NCBI GenBank assembly: GCA_964020155.1
Contig: OZ026553.1
Coordinates: forward strand, 2,844,979-2,908,978
Direction: 5' to 3'
DNA: 64,000 nt
Source of the DNA: Chondrilla cf. caribensis
Taxonomy: Eukaryota > Porifera > Demospongiae > Chondrillida > Chondrillidae
How positions within the stretch are numbered: the stretch's first letter is position 1; the number at the start of each line of letters is the position of its first letter. The position numbers and the translations under genes were made by a program. This document shows, piece by piece, positions 55,013 to 64,000 of this stretch. The notes beneath the pieces were generated by a model. It ran no database searches. It was not told the origin of the DNA and saw nothing but the letters and a program-made list of their open reading frames with translations.

Positions 55013-55796
55013 ACACAAGCATACACACACACACACACAGCCCACAAAAACAATATACTATACACACAAGTAGCTGTAGACACTAACATTGTAGTGTTTT
55101 GGCCTCATCAGTACAGCATTATTTTCACACAAGTGTACACGCTGGTACACACGCACACACACAAACATCAATATCACAATACTGTAGTATGTCTATACTC
55201 TGTGTACTCACACACACGTGTAAATTCCAACACAGCACTGACTGTTTCAGGGCACACACACACAAACACACACATGCTACCAACACACACATGCACACAC
55301 GCACACACACACATACATGCATGCATGCAACCTACCAACACACACACACACACACACTCACACACACACACACACACACACACTCACGCACACACACACG
55401 CACACGCACACACAAATGTGCGAATGAGCAGAATCACAGATGTGCAACTCCTTAAATACCCGCTGGACACTTCAAATTTCGCGCCATAATGACGTCAGAA
55501 TATTGATCGAAATCCACTGCGTTGCCGTGTTGGCGAATACGTTATAAGATCATCGGAACGCATAACAAACGCGATCGAAAATTACATCGTAACATCCGAA
55601 TACAACTCGATACAGCAATTTGAAATACATCATCGCAATCATTACAGGAAGAGAAAAGCGAATAAAAAGGTAAGGTGACCTCGAACTGCCGACGGGGTCT
55701 GTTATTCCGTGTTTTCTGACTTGTCCATACATTTGAATAGAGCAATCATCACCCATAGAGGTAGAATAAACAAATGAATGCAATGAAAAATTTCAT
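54887..55796. repeat. right arm of the long inverted repeat
   Basis: Inverted copy of 52190-54376 without its insertions, about 910 bp. Its CA array (about 54932-55075) is interrupted by few variants. The hammerhead counterpart (minus strand, about 55078-55120) has CTGATGA but has lost stem II (GGCC joined directly to AAAAC), so it should not cleave. Confidence 0.9.
54932..55010. repeat. (CA)n microsatellite
   Basis: About 36 CA units at the inner end of the right arm. Confidence 0.95.
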
Positions 55797-56530
55797 GTGT
55801 ACATTGACTGAAGTGACAAAATAAAATGGCTCCTACTTGAAATGTTATTATCACCTTTGTACTCTTATTATTTCTATATTGCATATTTGCTTCATATGCC
55901 TTGTTGGGGTATCTACACATTCAACACCAGTCCCTATAATAAATCAGTGCTACCAGAGTATCTGATATCCAGGAACAATACGATCAGTTGTTCTCTCTTT
56001 GGCTTCAAGGTACATCCCAGTCAAATGATTGGCAAGTGACTAGCCAACAGCAGGCAAGTAAAAGGGTTCCTATATCAGTAGCACAACACACACCCTATCC
56101 ACTTGGATGGCTTGAGTGGAATTTCCAAGGGTCACCCAACTATCTATAGAGTTACCCACACCCACTGCCATGTCTAGACATTGCCCAGTTGTTAGCATAC
56201 TCAGAAATCTGAATGCAAACAACTAGTTTGAACTATTTCTATTTAAGTACCTCACATCATTGTGAGTGTTTCTGACTTCTACTTCTATCCATATGGACTT
56301 TTTTATTTCAAAATAGTCCCTGTACGACCATAATTTGAAATTCAATCCATTCCAAGTGACCCCTAATGTGTTGTGGTACTTCTCCTATTGTAACTCTGTC
56401 ACCTACTATGCATTTCGGGTTGGTATGAAAGATTACTGGCACTGCACATAAAAAGCATATTAGTAGTATACGTGCTTTCCTTTGTGCTTTGTATGCACTG
56501 CAGAAGGTAATATTGTGTACATTTACAATA
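55797..56530. other. intergenic, no gene seen
   Basis: No coding region or repeat structure is recognised. Confidence 0.4.
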
Positions 56531-56532
56531 TA

Positions 56533-56738
56533 CAATGGAACCTTCATTAAGAGATACTTCAAATAAAGGACACCATAGAACCATAGAAATTACCTCACTA
56601 CAAAGAACACTTTCTAAGGCACCAAAAATAGGCTTTTCTATGGTACTAATGCACTTTTCACCCTTGAAGGGTGTACAACCTCTTTACAGTGGACAAATTA
56701 GTCAGTCCCAATGTGTCCTTTGTACAGAGGTTTCACTG
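56533..56738. mobile_element. Tigger-type MITE, 206 bp
   Basis: CAATGGAACC at the left and GGTTTCACTG at the right are imperfect inverted ends, with TA on both flanks (56531-56532, 56739-56740). Inner sequence such as GTGTCCTTTGTACAGAGG is typical of these elements. Confidence 0.7.
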
Positions 56739-56744
56739 TATGTA

Positions 56745-59700
56745 CATGTGTACTTGTGTCCACTGTCTGATCGTGCTCCTTGATTTGCTTGTGACACAAA
56801 AAGGAGACGTCCATAGGATAATAGATACATATTCCTGGAACAGGAACTGTGCTGTTTCAACCAACATCCCTGTCCACCACTTCAAGCTTCCAAAAACAAG
56901 GATGACATAAAAGTACCCGTGGGAATAGCTCTGTGTCTCTTTATTCAATTTCAATGGAATGATGATTTAATAAAAGTACCCTTGCAGTATCTTTGTGTAG
57001 TAGAATAATATGATATCATGTTGAAATTTAGTTGAATGACCGGAATATTACTATGATAGCTTGACAAAGGTTTCACCAAAGTCTGCCATCTGCCATCTTG
57101 ATTATGACTGCATTATTCAACTATGAAGCCATACTCATGGACAACTATGTGTCTATCATTGCCTCATTTCAAATCGTCTACCTACCTATGCATCTAGCTA
57201 TGTCTCCAGCTATAATATTATGTGTAGTTAGCTATAACAAACCTCGTGTACAGTGGTTTATGAGAACCAATTAGATATCATTACTATATACTCCAGTTCA
57301 CCTACAGCTGTAGTAGTCCTCACGTTTGTGTGACATTGGGTAACATTCCAATATTTTTGTAGGTATGAACATACTGTATAACTGGCTGGGGATGCCCAGC
57401 TGCAGATGCACTGCTTGCTACCGGGTAAGTCTCACTTGTGGTTTCTTTTAAAGTTAATTTCGTACAATTGCATTTGTCTGTAGCGAAATACCTTAGAGCA
57501 CAAGGAACCTGAGTGGTTTCATTGAACTCTGAAATCAATTATTATTAATGTTGCCGGTGATAGCCCTAGCTGGTCCCTGCATTCAAACAATGTTTGAAAT
57601 GTACTGTAATGGATTAGTATGTGTGTAACACAAGTGTGGTAGGGATGTGTTGTCAGCCTTTACTTCAGTACCTGATTCTTGTGTGCTGTATCTAACAAAA
57701 CAGACTTCCTAGACTTCCTATATTGAGAACATCATTGGATTTTGAGTATATATTTATGCTCACTTTTGTAAGAAAGAGATCACAAACTTAATAGCCGTTG
57801 GATAGTATTTACATAGACTTCTGAACAATATTGATGATATCAGCTGGTTTGAGCCCCAGTGTCTGCTGTTAGCTGAAGTACATGTCTTATATCATAAGTA
57901 TAAGAGGTGAACAACTGTTCCCTTATTGATTTAGATCAGTACATATCATTCTAAGAATGATCTATTTCCTGTGGCGGTCAGTTAAGCAATTTATTCTCAG
58001 AGTGAATGCAATGGATTCTTGTTGACACCCTTCAGCATAATGCTTGTCAGGTCACATCATACGTAAACTAACAGCTGTGCCCAGAAATGTTTAATAGAAT
58101 TCACATGGAGTTGTCAAATTAACAACATTTTCCAAAATAGCCATTTCAATCAATGTTCTAATATATGTATTATATCATCTGTATAATTTCTCTGTTAGCA
58201 GTCTGACATCCTTGATTTCCTAATACCAAATGACTGTGACGACCCATGAGTCGAAGTCAGCAGTGTGTACCTCACCTGCACACATTCATTTTCTTGTTAA
58301 CAATTCGTTCAGGGATAATACGTAGGTGGTTTGTATATCAGCAGTTCACTCTGGTATAATCATTGTCATGATGACTAGTCTACCTTAGCTATTCTGATAC
58401 AGTAACACTTTCATGGGAGTTAGCACTCAAATTATTTCATGGTGGTTTAAATGTGAAAACATGCCTACTTTGCATACATAGATATGCCTATGTACTTTTA
58501 CACAGTGATAAGTATCATAGTATATCCATCATCTACGTATTTGATCAAAATCATGTGAGAAGTATGTAGCTGTAGTTGGATGTCATTCAATGGGCACTTC
58601 TGGTGGTTATTGTACAATCTTGTAGATGTAATTGATGACACAATCCAAACAGGTGTAAGTATATTCCTATATCTACGTAAGGCTCTTTCATAATTGTACA
58701 CTTGTAGCCTTTCACCACAATGCATTTCTATGTATAGGGAGAGCTAGAGTCGCCATAATAATATTTTGGAGGGTTTCCCTACATGCAGTGCTCTACAGAT
58801 AGAGCCAATTACGATTACTTGTGGCTATGCTTTAGAGCCAATATTTTCATACCTTTGGTTAAATGTAAGAAGCCATCAGTGAGGTGACATCGGGACCCCC
58901 ATGTAAGACCAAGTCCATACGGGCATATGAATTCTCATGTTGTTCATGTACGTAGGAAAATCCAGACCAAACATTCAGTGTAATAACTTCACTCAAAGTG
59001 GGAGTTAAGGACTGTAATCAGAATTAAAATGATGTACCTAAAATTTAGTGCCAGTGAATTTTGTACTCCCAACTGTACATCGCCAGTACAGTGCAATTAA
59101 CCTCTCCAGTACAAAACTCCAATTGAAAGAGGAAACCTTTCTAATACAGACACCCTTCTGTCTCTACTGTGGAGTGTACATGTGTAGGCACATAATATTA
59201 TGTTATTGCTGATTATACTGTATATCATCCATGTATATGTGATGGGTAATATAATACATATAATATGTATCTTCCTTATTATCATCAAGGTGTTCTGTTG
59301 TTGCTGCCTTATGCCTTTGTACCAACTTATAGTATTATTAAATTGCACTGAAAGTAAACAACAGGTGTTGAAAAACTGTATCTGATACCTCACTGGTTGC
59401 CTTTACCCAGTGGAGCCTACGTATGTCCATGCATCTCAAATGTCCACGTGATCAAACTTGTTGATCCCGTTCTAATTCGTATTCTGATTGGGGATGGATC
59501 AAAGGAAAAACTATGTGTACACGTGTAAGCCATGTACCACACAGGTCAGTGCCACAGCACAGGTCACCAGACAGGTTTGATTATTCTAACTTGATTAAAA
59601 GCCCGGCAAGAAATTAGTAAACACATTTTTATTGCATATTATATGTCACACGGACTATTATGTCTGTCCTTCACTATACCAGGATAGGAGTTAGTTTTGT

Positions 59701-60429
59701 CCTTCCCATGTCTGCTGCAGTAGATAAAGTGCTAACTAATTACCTAGGACTTTTGCCTTAGTAATCAATTAGCACTTTACGTCTACTGCAGCGCACAGTA
59801 CATACGTACAATTATTAGTCACCTTAGAAGAATGGCAATAAATTATCTTTATTACCGAATGCAATCACTCTGTAGACTGGACCTTCATGTTGAGCGATTA
59901 TTGAGCATCCTGACTATGTATGTAGTACTGAGTTAAAAAGTGAGATTTTCACCTGGTATAGTAGATCTTACAGTGGTCATTTACTTATAGAGGTAGTTGC
60001 TAATGAGGATTGGTACAGACACTTCCGGTCTGCTCTTTACAAGGGTAGCATCTTCCTTGTTTACACACAGTGTATGTTTGACCCACAACACCTGTCTGCT
60101 TGCACTTTTACAAGTGTCCTATCAGAAGCCCTTGTACTCAAGGTGGTGGCTTCCTAAACCCAACTTGTCTGAGACTGGCTTCCAGTTGTTTTTGATCCCT
60201 GTCCTTGATGTCAGGTGTGCACAAGCTGTTAATTATTAACGTCAGTGATCATTACTATGGAATGCTACACTTTTGTACATTCCATAGTGTGGTGAGCAAT
60301 TTATGGCTTCTTCAATAATATAATTACCCTGTTGTCTTGTAATAGTGCATTTGTTGCAGGAAAAGGCCTAGTTCTCACCTATGCTGTGATTGAGTAGAAA
60401 TCTACGTGGTTCTCTTCTTTCTGTGCGAT
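56745..60429. other. intergenic region upstream of integrin beta
   Basis: About 3.7 kb with only short unrelated frames. A possible noncoding exon ends in GTAAGT near 57424 (after 'gcttgctaccgg'). An inverted-repeat element lies at 59710-59796. A small CTATGGAATG/CATTCCATAG hairpin lies near 60256-60287. No gene is supported. Confidence 0.45.
59710..59796. mobile_element. MITE-like hairpin
   Basis: CTGCTGCAGTAGATAAAGTG at the left pairs with CACTTTACGTCTACTGCAGC at the right, and the arms extend inward to ATTAC/GTAAT. Total about 87 bp. Confidence 0.65.
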
Positions 60430-63400
60430 ATGAAGTGTTTGTTTAGAAATGCCCTGCTACTTGTGTCACTCCAGCTTGTGTGGATTATTTCTCAAGTACA
60501 AGGTCAGTACTAGTGTGGTTGATTTTGTGGTCAACTGCTGTTCTTTTACAATACTTTAGTAAGTACTCAACCATTTAAAACTTCTACCATCTAAAAAAAC
60601 CATCTAAAAATTACTTTCTTTGCTGTTGTGTTGAGTCCTCTGCATTTACAAAATCCTGCTGTTTGGTCTTGTAATTGAAATTTTGTGATATATGTGGTAA
60701 TACAAAGTTTCTGGTTCACTAAGAGTTGCATTCAGTAGAGTGCTGGTTTATTTTGCAAGTATACTTAGTTTTTATAGACTTGTGTGAATCATTTACAATA
60801 CCAGTACCCTTGAAACTGATAATTCCTTGTCCTTGCATACTAATTTCATCCAAATTGCTATAATCCGGTTGAATAGTATTATCATCTCCGCAGACTTGAT
60901 TCAAGACCTCCTAGTTATCTGCCTGTATATGTCTGTGGCATACTCCACATAAGGGTAGCCTTCCATGTATAGAAAACTAGTCTATTGTGAAGTTATTAGA
61001 GCTAATGATGATTGTGTTTGGTCTACCAACGACTTTCCCACAGACACAAGTGAGAACTACGTATTCTCATATATAGGGGCAACAAGTACAAATTCTGCAC
61101 ATTGAAATGTATTATGTAAAATATGTTCACGATTTGCATTCTCTGGCACATCCTTTGTAAGTGAAATAGTATGACATTGAGTATGTAAACATGGAATTCT
61201 TATCACCACAATGGTCACAATATTTGTCGTACAAATGCAAATTGGCCATCTTGTTGGTGCCAGAAACCAGGTGACAAAGGGAGTCGTAATTGAAAATGAC
61301 AGTAGGTAGTAAAGGAAACGAAAAAGTGAATAATGACTCCACAATACCAGTATAACAGGCTCTTTTGACCTGCAGAGGGCACCCCCAGGGTTGCTTTGTA
61401 ATCCCTGAGCATTTGGTAGCATTCTGTGGCCTAGTTTTCACTTGATGTATATGCACAAATAAGTAAACGAAGTGAATTATATATTATACAGTAGATTATA
61501 ACTTCATTTTGTGTAGTAGGTTTGCATTCACTCCTGCTATCTTTGTTAGCTGTTGTCAGTGCCTACGCACATGGATATGTACAATATCCTTCTCAATGAG
61601 GCTCTCTCTCACCCTCTTTGTAATATCATTTTGACCTGATTTCACATATTTATGTACTGTATGCAGGTTTGTGTAGCCAATTATTCTCCAACTTTTCTAC
61701 TACTCATTATCTGATTCACTGAGCAACCATCGTCACTGTCAGATGAACATGTGTACATCTGTACACATGTTATTTTATCTGAACATGTGTATACCTCACA
61801 GTGTGGGTTGTGATAACTGTTCAACCATAACAATATGAATATGGAAGCCAAATTATGCAGGACCTAAGACTATTCCCAGCAATGGAAAAATGTGGGGCAA
61901 TGTCTAACAGAAACTAGGATTTATTTTAAATGCTATTTTGAAAAGTAACAGACTATTATCATGCAATATGAAGGCACACACACAATCTGTAACTACATAA
62001 ATTATGTTTGTTATACATAAGCCTTTTGGGAAATGGACAACAACACACAACTTAACATATATGGACTGCTCACATGTGTATTATCTATGCTGTAGTTTTG
62101 CTTTCTATACCTTTACATGCATACATGTACATACATACATATCATAATAATATAGGATGCATCGAAAACAGAGTAATTCACCTTGTAATCCAGACTAATG
62201 TGTTAATGTCCAGCTGCCACAATTCCTCCAGCTGCTGCTTCTATGTTCTTAATTACATTTGTGCACTCCTGATCCCTAATAGTAAGTTTTATGATTTCTT
62301 CACCAGGACAACAATGTACCCAAATTGAAAGTTGCGACATTTGTCTTAAGTCATCTGCTGTTTGCAAGTGGTGTTCAGATGAGGTATGTATACCTATGTA
62401 CAGCATATTACATGTCTACAAAATGTTATGTACTGATAAAAATGAAGTCATAGTGCTAACTGTGAATGGATGCGTGTATGTACGTACATATGTGAGGATT
62501 TATTTATAATTTGATGGGACTATTCTAGATTTTGATGTGGTAACAAAAGTACATCATTATTTCCAGTTGTTTGTCAATCCACATCATATGCAGTAGAACT
62601 TAATGATCATGTATGTATGTAAATACATGCACAATTCTACATATGCAGGGATTTTCAGGTCCAAGATGTTTGCCTGTTGACGATAACACAACACAGTGCC
62701 AGACAGGTTTTGAGAACCTGTCTGTCAAAGTCGATCTTTTAGAGGTACATGTGAACAGCAAACACATTGAGTTTGTATGCATACTCAAATGTACATGCAT
62801 ATTATGTAATATACAATATTATTATGTTTTGAGCACATTATATTTAGTAGTGTTCCTCTCCACAGAATCGCAGTTTTGACAGTGAGGTACAAGTACTGCC
62901 CCAGAAAGTGTCACTCAAGATTAGACCTGGTATGTACATAACTTCATAATATTGAATGCATGCATCCAATATTTTAACATATCCATTATCTTGTTTTTGA
63001 ATATGTTATACATTAAGATTAATATTCTGTATAAAAAATTGTCTTGTTCAAGGTGAAGAGGCCAGCTTCGATCTGAAAGTGAAGCCAGCTCCAAATTTTC
63101 CATTGGATGTTTACTTCTTATTGGATGTTTCTTTTTCAATGCTAAATGACTTAAATAATATGCGGCTTTTAACTTTAGAAGTTGGTAAGTACTATAAATA
63201 AAAATTATGATACACACATACATAAATATTGTAGGTTAATTTTGTATCTGTTTATGTATGTATGTGAATTTCTGAATTTAGTAGTTGTTTCATTCATATT
63301 TTCTTCTTATCACTCACAGCAAAGGTCTTAGAAAATATCACAACTAATTATACCCTGGGTTTTGGGAGCTTTGTTGATAAATCTACTGATCCATACATTG

Positions 63401-63744
63401 ATCTTAATACAGATTAGTACGTTAACATATATAATTTGTTTGCAAGGGTCTAGATACATAATATTGATTTTTGAATTTCCATTGTAGCATCAATAACCCC
63501 TGCAAGGGTGTCAATTATGCTTTCTGTGAAAAACCATTTGGATTTCATCATCTTGTTTCTCTCACAAACAATACAGATTTGTTCAAGGTAAGGTTTCTAA
63601 TGTGTGCAATGCCTGCATACGATTAATGATATTTATGTTCAATACACTATGCAGGGAGGAATATCTAGTCAAAAAATATCCATCAATCTTGATAACCCTG
63701 AAGGAGGTTCTGATGGGATGCTACAAGTAGCTGTTTGTTCTGAT
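60430..63744 (+). CDS. ITGB: integrin beta subunit, N-terminal part (8 exons), runs off the window
   Basis: Exons joined in phase: 60430-60502, 62307-62383, 62649-62744, 62866-62929, 63053-63184, 63320-63416, 63488-63587 and 63655-63744; the gene continues past 64000. Exon 1 is a signal peptide (FRNALLLVSLQLVWIISQVQ). Exons 2-3 form a PSI domain (CDICLKSSAVCKWCSDE, GFSGPRC). From exon 5 the beta-I (vWA-like) domain begins: DVYFLLDVSFSMLNDLNNM, where D-V-S-F-S is the MIDAS metal site and LNDL contributes to ADMIDAS. Exon 6 has LGFGSFVDKSTDPYI and exon 7 has PFGFHHLVSLTNNTDLF. Exon 8 has INLDNPEGGSDGMLQVAVC, the conserved PEGG loop. It should pair with an alpha subunit at the plasma membrane and bind matrix ligands in a metal-dependent way. 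Intron 1 is 1.8 kb and the others are 100-310 bp. Which beta class it belongs to cannot be told from this part. Confidence 0.95.
61040..61350. repeat. dispersed repeat, copy B (integrin intron 1)
   Basis: Partner of 29700-30020; see that entry. Confidence 0.5.
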
Positions 63745-64000
63745 GTGAGTGTAACTTTGACTGTATATACTGTATAGTGTACGTATGTTTATGTGTTGGC
63801 TGTGCATGGTGACATGATGGATTTTGCTTGATCTTCAGAGTAGCTCGAATGTACTATGTACCCAGTTATTTGAATGCATACACTTGTATTATAAATCTTC
63901 CATGACATGATTCTGCATGTTCATGCGGGCATAATGTACCGACATAGCCACATTATGCATGTGTATGAATGTTTGCATACTGATACCTGTATGTACGCTT
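63745..64000 (+). other. integrin beta intron 8 (partial)
   Basis: Starts with GTGAGT after the VAVCSD codons. AT/GT-rich with no exon up to the window end. Confidence 0.7.

Noticed and set aside
55540..55783. Frame that is almost identical to one at 52748-52951
   Set aside because: The identity arises because the two arms are inverted copies; no evidence that this frame is translated.
60000..60239. 80-codon plus-strand frame before integrin exon 1
   Set aside because: No domain, signal peptide or splice link; probably chance.
61057..61456. 121-codon minus-strand frame in integrin intron 1
   Set aside because: It lies in a dispersed repeat whose other copy (29797-30096) does not preserve the protein sequence.

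Overview
The window is animal nuclear DNA and contains no prokaryotic or organellar signal. Genes are split into many short exons with GT-AG introns. They include an integrin beta subunit, a USF-type bHLH-zipper factor, a clathrin-linker/coiled-coil protein resembling CLHC1, a fibrinogen-domain fragment and an alpha-galactosidase terminal exon. The mix of integrin, fibrinogen-like and very large beta-helix/multi-TM genes, small introns and heavy CA/GT microsatellite load fits an early-branching marine invertebrate, most likely a demosponge. That assignment is inference; no species marker was seen.

Layout. 1-4500: an (ACACACTGTGCC/ACACACTGCGC) minisatellite with higher-order repeats and three internal strand inversions, decaying into GT-rich DNA. 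4600-6900: AT-rich DNA with three tandem tRNA-like SINE copies, a GC-rich hairpin element and an inverted pair of small coding-like repeats. 7000-11100: microsatellites, two copies of a dispersed repeat and a frameshifted beta-helix paralogue split by a second block of the minisatellite. 11100-14010: a truncated non-LTR reverse transcriptase (RT) (-) fused end to end with a truncated Ty3/gypsy integrase plus 3' LTR (+). 14800-17450: a tandemly duplicated secretory first exon and a fibrinogen-domain exon cut off by an RT fragment. 17864-26520: an intact 10-exon gene (+) for a ~1500-residue secreted beta-helix protein with a C-terminal multi-pass membrane domain. 27100-28340: LINE remnant. 28883-32398: complete 5-exon USF-like gene (-) with three CACGTG sites just upstream. 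~34160-48431: CLHC1-like gene (-) of at least 17 exons. Its ~6.2 kb intron holds an LINE remnant, a long-TIR element and an uninterrupted Tigger/CENP-B-like transposase ORF that has lost two of three catalytic acids. 48673-51885: R2/NeSL-type LINE (+) with a Tudor-like insertion inside the RT domain. 52190-55796: a long interrupted inverted repeat whose loop carries one alpha-galactosidase exon and whose left arm carries a canonical hammerhead ribozyme. 60430-end: integrin beta (+), first eight exons.

The cellular genes look independent rather than a pathway: adhesion (integrin, fibrinogen-like), transcription (USF) and membrane/coiled-coil proteins. Mobile DNA dominates the spaces between them. 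The most unusual locus is 52190-55796: two inverted arms with CRE, E2F-like and TATA-like motifs, a self-cleaving ribozyme fold and a captured host exon. Next are the Tudor-in-RT LINE and the catalytically dead but open transposase.
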